Shown: piece after piece, positions 51,226 to 63,447 of the stretch
Numbering within the stretch: position 1 is the first letter of the stretch
Layout: each line of letters starts with the position of its first letter
NCBI RefSeq assembly: GCF_029227915.1
Contig: NC_079885.1
Location: 6,510,001-6,574,000 of the forward strand
Source of the DNA: Hydractinia symbiolongicarpus
Taxonomy: Eukaryota; Cnidaria; Hydrozoa; Anthoathecata; Hydractiniidae
Length of the DNA: 64,000 nt
Reading direction: 5' to 3'
Translations under genes and position numbers: made by a program
The notes under the pieces: model-generated
Databases searched by the model: none
What the model was told of the DNA's origin: nothing
Seen by the model: only the letters and a program-made list of their open reading frames with translations

Positions 51226-52557
51226 TAGATTTTTATTTTCACCTTCTGCATAAACTTTTTACGCAACATTGTCTTTCTTTAAAATGAAAATGAATGTGAT
51301 CGCGAAAAACCTATCAACATAATCGCGTGTGGTTTTTTAAGCATCCCGTAACCATAACGCTTTTAAAAAGTGTGAAAACACACATTACCACCCCTGCAAA
51401 TATTACCACCCATACATATATTGCCACCCTGCAAAAATATTGCCACACTGAGAATTTTAGAGGTGTTAAAGTGACGCTCTCAAGGTCATCATTAATGCAT
51501 GAATCCCTAGAAGAGTCAAAGGATTTTAGTTATTGCCAAGACAGTTAAACTTCCTTTTTGCAGGATGCTTTCCAGACCAGTATAAAAACATGACCATGGA
51601 TGATTATAAAATTATATTATCACACAAATATTATAATACCAGTATACGTCTGTCCGTCTGTCTGTCACGCAAAATGGTAGCTTAGCTGCGAAAGTAGCGG
51701 ACGCACGCAATGCGGCAGCAAAAGGGCGGGCAAACCCGTGGATTTTTCGACGGGCCAACAATTATACAAAAAAGCACATATGCATCAAATTGCTGTTGAG
51801 AAGCAAAAAATAACAGATGAACTAGGTCAAGCAATCAACTTTTATTTTCCCTTTTGTTAACAAAAATATATGAAAAAATGTTGATCTTTAGCTAACGATA
51901 GTTTTTATTTTGTGTTTCTTAAGAGAAATAAACCACCGATTCGGCAGGAAGTTCTACGGCGTATTACGAAATGATTCTAACCTCTACGGAGGAGTATTTG
52001 CTTTAGTTCTCCAATTGTGCAGAAAAAGTGCTCACGATATCAAGAGTTAATTATTTTCAACAGGAACAGCGAAAGACAAAAAAAATAATATGAAATTGGG
52101 AAAATGAGCTCAAGTTTGTAAACAGTAATTTTATGAAACCTAGATGAAACGTAAAAATCCATAAAACTATTTTTACTTAAAAATAATTTTAGTCTGTTGA
52201 AACTCCTGGTGAGCAAATAGTTCTTAACACTGAAAAACTTACGTAGCGCTTCACTAGTCTGGTTGATAATAACGGCGACAAAAAAAGGAGCCCATTTTAA
52301 AGTTCTATCGGCTAGAGCCGTAGAACAACAAGTTGTTGGGCTTTTAAAAAAAATCTAATTTAAATTCCTGTCAAATAAAGCTTTTTTCGATAGCCACCAA
52401 AGTTTTCTTAACGAAAGGTTTATATAAACCTAGCTTAGGGTGCTTCAAAATAAATTTCAGGTGTCATTAACGGTATATTGCCATTAAGAGTAAAAAAATA
52501 GCAACGTATTATGTATATACTCACCAAGGTGAAGAGTAAACCAAACGAACATGTTTA
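51226..52557. other. gene-free stretch with Helitron-like repeat
   Basis: No coding signal. 51625-51775 is a plus-strand copy of the repeat at 3577-3690 (TATTATAATACCAGTATACG to AAACCCGTGGATTTTTCG); its 3' end lacks CTAG. Short ATATTGCCACCC-type repeats occur at about 51388-51450. Confidence 0.5.
51625..51775 (+). repeat. Helitron-like dispersed repeat, diverged 3' end
   Basis: Shares GTCTGTCTGTCACGC, ACGCACGCAATGCGGC and GGGCAAACCCGTGGATTTTT with the minus-strand copies at 3577-3690 and 44465-44723. The terminal CTAG is not kept. Confidence 0.5.
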
Positions 52558-55500
52558 ATGCAACAAGCAAATGTTTATCCATACAACAGAAAACGAACAG
52601 TCATCAAAACAGCTTTGGACAAAACTTTTTCATTGCGTCGAGCTGAAATACTCAATATGTCAAAAAGTGTTGCTAATATATTTGATGAATATCCAATTCT
52701 GGTTGATCCTGTACAGGTAAACGTCATTATGATGTTACTGTTTGTTTGAAAGTAATCAAAACAGTAGATCATAGCTGGTAGATATGATCCATAGTATTCT
52801 AATTGTAGAGATAATGCTTTATCAAAATTCATTCTCCTTCTATACTTTAGCTAATATATGAATTCAACCGTCTTACTTACCTCGATCTACCAGTTTTTGT
52901 GGTCTGAGTATTTATCGGAAACAAAGGTTGAAATAATTTTGAAATTATCACCACCAAAGACATTCCGGGTTAATTCGTTATTGTCAGCAATTGATACAAT
53001 CACTGAGGAAACTGATAAAAGTAAAGGTCTTTGTTTGTCATCAAATTTTTCAACTTGTAGTGTCGCGAATATTTAATCCAAAAGTATTTGTTGGTTTTTT
53101 GGACCAGCAAAAGTTTCTTTTCCTAAAGTTTCTCTGAATAAAGTATTTGTGAATTTTTTTTACTTCATACGTTATTTATTTATGTATATGTCACTCATCT
53201 CCTTTTAGCTTGTTTAGCATCGTTGGCAACCTCGTCCCCAGGGCATCTTGTATCTTTTCTGACCCCGGGACGACGATACGAACATGGCCCTGGAGGTGGC
53301 CTCGTCACGTGACCCTCCAATACACAGTATTTCTGTGTGTAATATTTAATGAGATTTGTCTCAATGTACCAAAGTTTTATATATAACCTTGCAGAGCTAA
53401 GCGAGATCGGCGTTTTACGTCACAGATACGTGCGGCGACTTTGTTTTGATTCCTCTCATCGCAACACACAAACTTCTCACATTGCCCTTGATTGTTTTGT
53501 GTAAATGTATAAATATACAATAATGTTATTTAGGCTGCTGTTTTCTTGAAGAAATTCAAGCAATTTGGTTATGTGTATTTCACTGAATTGGTTGACTAGC
53601 AAGCACTGGGTTGCAAACTTGTAGCTAGGGGAAACTTGGAAATTAGTAAATAATTTGCCCATCTGAACATAGCACTTCGTTGGTTCTCTAAGGTGCAAAT
53701 ATGGCTACATAATATTCAAATGTTCGTATCATTCTAGGTGCCTGACTGACAGTAGCTAGGCAGAAATTTAACCTCATATTAACATTTACATTTTTTATTC
53801 ATTTTGCCTGAACTTTAGAATTCTCATTTACCGTGAGTTCATATCTGTGTCTGCATTACTGCTTTTATATGATGACAAAGATTTTGCTGTATTTAAACAA
53901 TGGGTGAAAAAGGCTTCAGAAAAGTATTTACTTCAGAAGTATTCTTTTCTTTTACATTTGTGGCCCTAACATTTCTAAAAAGCCACCCATTAGTGATAAA
54001 TTCTGCTTTTTCTTTTTTTAATGACATGTTTTTAAAACGCCTTGCGGCTTTTTTATTTTTTACTTAACAAGCTCACATTTAATCACACACAGATATACAA
54101 AAACAAGGTTTTTTATGTTTAAAACATAAATAATCCAAAAATTTTATCAAAAGCATTATGCTGGTTTGAAAATTGAAATCGACAAGTCTACGTGTGATCT
54201 GTTTTCTCGATTTAATGTATCACTGCCTTAATAGTTTAGAAAGAATTGGTATACGACTTTACCAACAGCAAAGTATTGCTACCTTGAGAAAAAAATGTTT
54301 CAGGAATAATTTTTTGAGGAAGTTATTTTGGGGATTTTTGACCAAAATTAGTTTCATAAATTCGCACTTTTTAGAGCTCATCAAAATTCTGCTGCTGTTC
54401 AAAAATCGATTTTTTATTGATATATACATCTATTTATTTTTATCATTCTGCTTGGAAAATATTTAAAATGCCAAACTTGCTAACCGTGAAGATTAATTCA
54501 GTATTCTCATAAGAGCATCCTATCACAAAACGATATCAGCAAAGAGATATTCCTTGCAACTAAAATTTTTGTTTACTGGCATAATTTTAGGTTGAATCTT
54601 ATCTGACCTATTTCTGAGGTTGGAATAGTTTTTAAAATGTTCTGAATCTGTATCTTGGTCAAAATTGATATGCTGTCAAAACGGCTTATCGGCGTCTCTG
54701 AAAAGGGCTAAATTCTGAAACTCAGAAAGTATGATGATAATAGTACTATTTTTTGGCTCAATCAAACCAATCTAAAACCATATCATACCAAATCTCAAGT
54801 CAATATTTTAATTTTTACTGAAGTTATGGGACGCTATATAAACTATATACTCGGTTTAGACTTTTTTTGTTATTTATGTTCACTGCTTTGTAATTTGTAT
54901 TAAAACTCTTGAGATAATATATCACAGTGGTGAGCTGTAAATATCTACCACCATCTTCAGTACATCCTGGATTTAACCATATGCCTGATTGGGCGCTCAA
55001 TCAAATTTGATTGAGTTCGATTTTCTGAAATTTCTTCATAGCGTGTTAAAAAAGGCCTAGCAAGAATCAGTTTAAGAAAATCTTCCTACCTTTTTCTCTT
55101 CCTCAAAATGGCTTTGTAAATTTTTTATGCCTCGTGTAAAATTATATTTTATCAGATTGGTTTAAAAGTACTCCTTAACAAGTTTCAAGTCAATAACTTT
55201 ATTTTTTTACTGAAGCTATTGCACTTTGAATTTTCTTGAATTAGGCCGGGTAAATGTGCATTCAATGATAAAATGGCTCCGACGGTTAACCTACTGGCTT
55301 TCTATATTTCTTATTGTAACCAAAGAATATAAAGTAATAAAACATGCCCACTAATAACAACCTGATATAATTTAAAACGTAATGTATATATATTTTGTAA
55401 AAAAAAACATTTTCGATATTTTGTGCAAAATTATTTTGTCTATAAAGGACATGGGCGACAGTTTTATGCAACGTCATTCTTTGCAAAAAGCTGCAAATTA

Positions 55501-56246
55501 AACCTGGCCAGTTGGAAACAAGTTGAGTTTCTTTCTTTTGTTCTTATCTTGATAGTTTGCTAGGTATAGTGTGCTAGCTAGTTACTTTTCTAGCTTTATT
55601 AAACATTCCCAGCTATTGAAATATCGTCATGTAAGCAGTATTACTTTATGATGTCTTATTTTATACTCTCATTGCTTAGTAATGCTTTTTAATAAATTTT
55701 TCACTTTGAAAAAAACTTGATACTGCTGATACACCTCCTCCGCCATTTTAATACGAACAGCTTCCTCCTGTTGGTCACAGACTCGCCGCCTCGCCAAAAT
55801 GTTTTGTATGACGTAATAATTATTTGACATATCCGCGCCAATCAGGTGTCATATCGGACCAGCCTCCTCCAGGGCCATGTTCGTATCGCCGTCCCGGGGT
55901 CAGAAAAGATACAAGATGCCCTGGGGACGAGGTTGCATCGTTGGCAATTATCATTGTACCGGCAATACTGAGGGACGATGGTAAGTCATTGTTTTCCACA
56001 ATCGTTGAAGCCGCTTCGGACAAACCGTTCAAGGTTGTCGTAGAATGGATGCATGTAGCAGAGTGTTCGGAATTCATTTCGGTCTTTCAAGTTTATCTGG
56101 CATCTCTTTATCTTTTTAACTTATGTTATCCTAAGAACCTGACTGCCACATTGACATTTTTTTAAAAAGATGTCCTGAATTTGCATGATGCTTCAAAAGT
56201 GAACAGCAGAGTAATGTCATTAATCAATAGGCTCAAGTGGAATTAA
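52558..56246 (+). pseudogene. broken gene of an uncharacterised family, split by a transposon
   Basis: Exon 1 (52558-52716, donor CAG/GTAAAC) has SVANIFDEYPILVDPVQ. Exon 2 (from 52851, acceptor TATACTTTAG) begins LIYEFNRLTYLDL and continues after a frameshift. Exon 3 starts at 53209 (acceptor CTCCTTTTAG), is interrupted at 53226, and resumes at 55945 as ASLAIIIVPAILRDD, then PFKVVVEWMHVAE, YLFNLCYPKNL and VLNLHDASKV to a stop at 56246. From memory, this order of blocks (an EYP-type motif, an E/D-F-R/N-R-x-T motif, a LxLxYP-type end) occurs in uncharacterised proteins of fish and cnidarians, perhaps transposon-borne; I cannot name the family. It is inactivated by the 2.7-kb insertion, a frameshift in exon 2 and an in-frame TAA near 56163. 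Confidence 0.6.
53227..55935. mobile_element. 2.7-kb CAACCTCG-family transposon with 9-bp target duplication
   Basis: The first and last about 70 bp are inverted copies with one mismatch: CAACCTCGTCCCCAGGGC at 53227, its complement ending at 55935. The 9-bp CATCGTTGG is duplicated exactly at 53218-53226 and 55936-55944. Removing the element restores an open exon in the host frame. The interior has no recognisable transposase; it includes two similar segments at about 54765-54840 and 55155-55225. 9-bp duplications and longish TIRs suggest Mutator-like mobilisation (inference). Confidence 0.9.
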
Positions 56247-57060
56247 TTATATTTTTTGTACTTTATATTTATTTAAAAAAGATTTTGCTACAAAAAGATT
56301 TTTTATAAAAAAAAAACTTGGATCCAACATTGATGTTTATCAGTTGTGATTGTGATTTTTTTTTGTTAATAATTTTAGTACTAAAAGTTGCTTTACAGTA
56401 CAATCCGCATCGGGGCTATCAAGGGCCGTGGAATTACTCTAAATTCCTTTTTGAAATTTGTCATCAAAGGCGTAATTCTCCAAGCCGCATAGGATTCTTG
56501 TTTCTACTACTACAGATTGTTACATTTCAAACACTAACCAACATAACCGGCACCGATTAAACTTAAACACATCGCGTCCTTTCTAAGGCGAAGTATATGG
56601 ATCGAAAATAGGACAATCCTTCAAAATGAAAACCTGCGTAGTGAGTATGACCAGACATGAATAGGATTAATGTATGTTTCGAATCAAACCATTTTTGAAA
56701 ATAATACTTGAACATTTTGCGATGACATTTTTATTGAAAATATAGTGCAACAGAATTTTACCAAACACAGCAATCAAAAGTCTCTGTTATTGTTTTTTTT
56801 TTTGCATTATTTTATTCTGATTTTTTCATTATATTACCATGTGTAGAATTTTTCACATCCCACTTGTCCATCACTTCCTATTTTTCCTTTTATAAATGAC
56901 GCCTTCATGATCTTCATTGTTAATACAAGCAACGTCTCCTTATTGGTAATCAAAAAAGATTGGACAACTTAATACAAAGAACGTAACAAACTCTTGGGAC
57001 GAGGTTGCATATTTATGAAGCTGTTGGACGTTATCACGATATCTTGACATTTCATCAAGC
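56247..57060. other. gene-free stretch
   Basis: No gene. At about 56994-57009 a lone TTGGGACGAGGTTGC matches the right end of the CAACCTCG family and may be a relic. 57051-57060 is the left target duplication of the next element. Confidence 0.45.
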
Positions 57061-57130
57061 CAAACCCGTCACCAGCGCCTTTTGCCTCTTTTTTTTACAA
57101 AAGAGACAAAATGCGCTGAGAACGAGTTTG
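57061..57130. mobile_element. 70-bp CAACCTCG-family micro-MITE
   Basis: CAAACCCGTCACCAGCGC at the left and GCGCTGAGAACGAGTTTG at the right, with inner TTTTGCCTCTTTT and AAAAGAGACAAAA arms: almost all of it is inverted repeat. It is bordered by exact 10-bp duplications TTCATCAAGC (57051-57060, 57131-57140). Confidence 0.9.
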
Positions 57131-57877
57131 TTCATCAAGCTATAAAACATAACGATTTAATAATTATTGCTATGGAAACAACTGGTTAAAGTCAAAGAAT
57201 TTCTTTTTCCAATAGTATCGTCTGAGTGATTACACAATTTAAAAAATTGCGTTCTATATACATTTCTACATCCTTTTAAACCTTTGTAATTAACAACACA
57301 TTCCAAAGACATTTTATTTATTTAAATGTATTATTATTTATTCAATATGGCTACTTTGTTGACATTATATCTTCGTTTTTTAATTAGTTGCGAAATCTTT
57401 CAGCATTCCTAAGTCTTAATTTTCAAAAATATTTTTGTTATTTCTTTTTTAGCTATAACTATTGCTTTGTTTACAAAGTGTTTCCAAGGTGATATGTTTA
57501 TAATACGCAAAAGCGGTTTTACTCGTATGTTTGCATGCTTCTCCGTTTACTGCAATTAAAATACGCATTGCATTGTACGTTCAGCTTAAATTCCATTTCA
57601 CGATTTATTGTGGCCACTCATTTGCTTTTAATTTTTTTTTTATATACTTCGCCTACAGTATACTCGCGTTCAAAAAGTATCGAAAAAATCAAACCCACTC
57701 GTCATATAACCCAGTTAACTGAACCTTATTGATACGCGAATTGTGGAAATTCGCGTTAATTAAATGCTTCTTATTAAAGTGTAGCGTAAATATTTCAGGT
57801 GTTAAGAAATTACTTGTTAGTTTAGAACCTGTAATTAAAGTTTAGAAATGTATCTATCTTTTAAGCGCAATTTAAAA

Positions 57878-57957
57878 GTCACACACAGGCGTGGTCACAC
57901 ACAGGCGTGGTCACACACAGGCGTGGTCACACACAGGCGTGGTCACACACAGGCGTG
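57878..57957. repeat. 16-bp minisatellite, 5 exact copies
   Basis: Five perfect copies of GTCACACACAGGCGTG with no spacers. Confidence 0.95.
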
Positions 57958-60900
57958 CAAAGCATTCTCCTAATTTGGTTGACGCAAAAATATTAGTATG
58001 TTCTTGATGCAGTTCACTCACCAAATGTAATTAAGGAAGAATGAAGAACATCTAATTTTGTAAACCTCAATCTATGCTCAAAATTGAAGCATGCCGCCAA
58101 ATTTCGTCATTTCAATTTTCTGATACACCTTATTTCATGCTTATGGTGAGACAGTTGAGCTAAATTGAAAACAATATTGTTTATAAGTTCTAATGGGCAT
58201 TTGCCTTAAATTTGATCTTTTAATTTTGTGATATAATCTCTATTAGAGTACGTTATCAAAAAACTGTAAAGAAGGAGTGAACTTAGTTGAACTTAAACTC
58301 TATATACTTTGTTTTTGTACATATAAACAATCTTGTATAAAGAAGATCGTTTTTAAAAGTTCTTTTTGATTTTAAGCTGAAAAAAGGCATTTTAATACCT
58401 GACATTATTAGCCCTGTCAAACCTGCCTAAAGTCACCACTACCTCTTTTGTGACAGTATTAATTAGCGCTAATTTGAATGAGGATCGGTTTCTATTAGGC
58501 GCCTAACTGGCGTCAATATTGGTATGATTGATAAGCGTCCTGTCGCCTAGGGTGAACGTAAAAACTAAATGTGACGCGAGATGGATGCCAATTACGTGGC
58601 ATTTAAATGTCTGCTGAAATTTTCATGTCAGTTTCGGTATGTTGACTTGCAAATTCTTACGTTATTTTGGTCCGGCTTTAAAGTGGCCAATAAAGTATTT
58701 AATTCCACGCTCTGCTGATGCAGTTAGAATGTTGGCTGTAACAGATTGTCCTCCAAATACTATTAAAAAATAATTAATTTCCCCCAATATTATGGTCAAC
58801 GAACAAAGAGAAAAAAGTCCCTTTTACAGCTTGTTAAGAAGTTATATTTTTAAACATTTCTTGCGTGTAGAGTAAGCGATGATGAATAAGAAAAGTTTGC
58901 CAAAATCAACTCTGTTTCAAGTTTTGCACTTCAACAGCAGTTGCTACATCTTGGTCTTTGTTTACTGTTGCACTGCTACAGTAAACATAAATACAGCATG
59001 GTTGGCACCCAGAACCCACTTGACCTGCAGACATATACTATGTCTTCAATTGGTGTGTAAAGGAACAAACAAAGCTAGCTTTTTTCCATCTGATATCACT
59101 TTTGAAACCTTTATTCCATTATTGAATTAGTAGTAACTCACGAAACTTTAAGACAATAATGTCAGAGACAAGTAAAGTATGACAAAAATTTATTATGCTT
59201 CCAAACAACTAGAATGCGTAAATCAACAAGTATCAAACTTGGCATTGAGTAAGTCTACATACAATATTAGAAACTAAAACTGGTATTTCGAGGACGATAT
59301 TTGGCTTTTAATTCTGGTAAGCCTGCGTCATTTCAGAATTCCTTATTGCCTTCCATCGCCTTTCTTACAAGACGGGAGTTTTCGACACCATGTAGCAAGT
59401 ATATTTATTTTCCCTATTGACTAAGATGTCAAAGAATTTTGAAAAACATAGATACCTACGACGAGAAAATAAACTAAAAGGTGCAATTTATGATTTAGTG
59501 TACAATATTTCCGGATTTGTCACTCAATATTTCTATATATTTGCATAAATAACAAAGATTAAAGTACTACAAAAGTATAAAATATTTTAGATGCATATAA
59601 TTATCAAGACGAAAAATTAATGGTTCAAAATAACGAAAAATATAATTTTAAAGAATAAGTAAGTGCAAGTCAGCATTTTTATAATTTTGATGAAGTCCTC
59701 TCTTAGCAGTCCATAAAGAAAATATTTTTTCTTTTTTAACATCACTTACGTCATCCTGTCTGGATTTTTTGTGCATCTAAATAGAACTTGCACGCAAGTT
59801 AGAAAGACTAGGACAATACACTTTCAGTTTAAACGAAAGATTTAGTACATGTAAATTGCTTTGATGTAAGAGTCACCAATTCGTTTTTAACTTTTGGTCG
59901 ATCGAGATTTGCGTTGAGAACTTGAGAGATTTTTGATTTTTAAAAGTAAAAAAGCAGCAATGCAGGTTAAAAGTAGCAGTCAATTGGTTTTTGTAAAATA
60001 AGGAAACTATAACATATAATTAAAATGACATAAAATTCTAAGATAAAATTCTGGTACTTATTTCTGAAATCTTCTGTACACTGTGCCAAACGTATCTAGG
60101 AAAACCTCCTCTCGATGTGCTTCTTTCTATGAGCTGGTGAGAAGAAGCATAGTAAGAGAAGAGTTTTCCTGGCTATTCTAGATGCAGTCTTTACGTCTAA
60201 ATACTTTGTGCTTTCTTTAGGATAGTGTTACCTATATTTCTAGACATTACCACAAAAAAATATTATGATATTCAGATGACGTAACAATTACAAAAAAGAG
60301 ATACAAAATATTTGTTTTTCGCTTTTGTCGCATGACAAAGAACAACAGGGACTGAAAGATCTTTTTTAATAATGTTTTAAAAAGTTTTTTTACGTCATCT
60401 AGTTTTATAGGATTTATGAGTCGTTATTTGCCAGGAAGAAATTGAATGGCTGAGTCATAAACTCACATAACTTATACTTACTTATAATCATTTAAGAAAC
60501 ATACAGAACAATTTTTTATAATAATCCAAGTATAACCTAAATATATTTATTCTTAAGAAACAATAATATGGATACCCGCCTTTTTTTATGCTTTACCATT
60601 TTTGGTTTTTAACAATTCTCACTTTCAATACTATATCAATACTATATCTAACTATTATATTTTCATTAGAAAAAGTTTTTTTTTCTTTATTAAAGGACGG
60701 GTCCTGCAAATATCGGGCAAAATCAGGCCCTTTGTTATGTAACAGAGATTTTTTATATATTACGGATATTTTTATTTTTTTTAGTGTATAATCTACATCT
60801 TTAATTTGTTTCTTGCCTCTGAACTTACACAAAAGTACCAACAATGTCACCTTGCGTGCTAAATAAATGTCCTTGTTATATCTTTTTCTCATATTAGAGC

Positions 60901-63447
60901 ACTAGTTTGCCTGACTATTTGTTACAAAAAGGTTTCGGGTAGTACAGGAAATAAATAGATCAGGTTTTAAGATTCAAGATATTACGAAACGAGAGGGGGC
61001 AGGGTAATTGGGTGTTACTAGATGTGTTGTAATGGGTTACAAGGGGTGGTAAAGAATGGAGAATCTGAAAACAATGTTCACCTAATCACATGGAAGCGTG
61101 ACCATCTACATTGAAACCTTTAAAATTTTGCAAGTCCTTTATCTCATTACATTTTTTTATAAGAACCATAAAATTCAGCTGCATGCTGAGTTGTCCTTCC
61201 TTCCTTGTATCACATACAAAAGTTGCTTTTGTTTTGTCCTCATGAGTTAGACATTTTTTACATACTTTACACAACAATATTTGTCTTGTTTCTGTGTTGT
61301 TCTTCTGGGGAAAAGCAGAAAGCTCCGCGCGGTGGACGTTACCCTTACCAACGATATATAATTTAAATACCTTTGGGTTTGCCGTTATGTGTTATATGTT
61401 TTGTTAAGTATTGTTTTATACGTCCTCTGTGTATTATGTAGTTGTTGAAAATTATATTTAAAAAACTTGTAAGATAATTGTAACAATTTACGTTGATAAT
61501 GTCTTGTACGAATCATCATCATCAATCAAACTTCTCGTACTTATTTTTATTGAGAATATCAGTACAATTTGAACCTTGTTGTTGTTCTAGAAAACAGTGT
61601 AGTGTTTTCCAATCAATTCATTCCCACATGAAAAACCATTCCATTGCTTGGTTCAAGTCTAAAATAAGGATTAGACCTTGGTGCATTAATGGTTTCTAAA
61701 CACAGAAGTAGAATATTTAGAAAGAAACAAGCAGCAAAGATCATGTGAGAGGCAAAGTAGCCAAAACACGTGTTGGCTTTGTTAAAACTGCTTAATAAGT
61801 TATATGTTTTAGTAGGTGCTCAGAAAGTGTTTTATGGAGTTTAAAAATCCATCTGTCTATCAACCATCTGTTCCTCTTTATATCTCTTGCTCTTCAAACA
61901 ATAAATAGATTATATTTTATAGAGGATACCACTATTTTGACTTTTATTTGAGTGATTGGAAATTTTTTTTGCCATTTTTAATATTTGTTATATAAAGGCG
62001 AATTTGGTCCCTAGAACGTTTTGCCCTTTCCAAAAAAAAACTGTTTTACCGGGAATAAATTTTTCCGTTTCATACCAATTTCTCCCGGACTGAAACCATA
62101 TGTCAAAAATTATTACAGTTTTAAATTTTTTATGCAATTAAGGTTTATAGTTTTCCATAAGTGATCTCATGCTTGCCCTGACGCATTTTGGTAGTAGCAA
62201 CGTCAGTTTCAACTAAGGGAACATCCTACCGGAAGGCTGTGATAAAAAGTAAAACAAGAACAACAACATGTATTCGCTCATATGTATTTGTCCAAGTCGA
62301 AAAAACTAGCATATAATACAACTTTTTTATTAAAACATTTCTATGAACAAAATACTTGTCTCTCTATGTATTCACAAGATAAAAGATGTCGTCTTCATTT
62401 ACAATATTATTTACACATGAAAAAGAACTTTTCAAAAAATAACAGTGATACAGTAAATAATTATTAATTGAAATCATAACAAAGACAAGAAATAGGGATG
62501 AGAGGTTGCAAAAAGAAAAACACAAATATGAATCGTGACTTTGATAAAAAGCACGAACGCACAAAAGGTTATAAAATCAATCAGATTTGGCTAGTCTATT
62601 GAAAAAAAGAAACGACCACACAGAGACACTTATATACATATAGAAAACTAAATCCTGAATTACAAGAAGAAAACAATAAAATAAACAATATATTAAATTT
62701 ACTTCATCTATCGATTCACCATATTTGATTTTCTTCTCATTTCGTTTAGTTTTAAAAAAAAGCCCGCGAAAAAAAAAATGAAAAATTAAATCAATTTCAT
62801 GTTAACGTTGTCATGGTAATAATAAGAGCAATAAACTTTCATCTCTAAAAAGTAAGATATGATTGAAGAGTACTTAACATTTTTATTTCCTGAGCTGTTG
62901 CACATGAATGAAACAGGATACAGATACTTATGAGTGGTAAAAAAGACTCGTGCGTAGTGTTGTTGTTGAAATGAAGAATCTCTTTCACAACCACCTCCAC
63001 TTACTGTCAACGGTTTTGTTTTGTTTTCTGCATTTGTAATTTTATAGTAAAGTAGTTGCAAAAAAAATGATACAAATGAAATTAAAAAAAAAGGTTCCTA
63101 AAACACTTTTTTGATGGATTATATATTTGTAAAATCTACAAAACGTCTAAATATTTATTCGCGAAAGTATTAACCTAAACATAATTGCATAAAAAATAAA
63201 AACAAGAAAACGTAAAAAAGTTCTATTTAAGAGTCGATCTTAAAACTCAAAATGGTCTCACTTCGCTTTGCGTCATTTTTAGTGAAAAAACATCGTTATT
63301 ACACTAAAGATTGCGATTGTGGAGATGCCGTTATCTAGACATGTCACTTATTGGTGTCACTGCTTTCGAGCATAACGCGATGTTGAACTTTCCATAACGT
63401 ATTGAAATTTCAATCCTTCTTGATCAAGTTTACGGATTCGATTGGAA
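57958..63447. other. gene-free region, 3' flank of the ankyrin gene at its right end
   Basis: Both strands give only short random frames. No repeats with clear ends were recognised, apart from poly-A/T runs. The right end (about 63158-63447) is the downstream flank of the ankyrin gene; AATAAATATTT on minus near 63158 could be its polyadenylation signal. Confidence 0.45.

Noticed and set aside
57878-57957. CRISPR-like direct repeats
   Set aside because: The units are adjacent with no spacers, in a eukaryotic context; it is a minisatellite.
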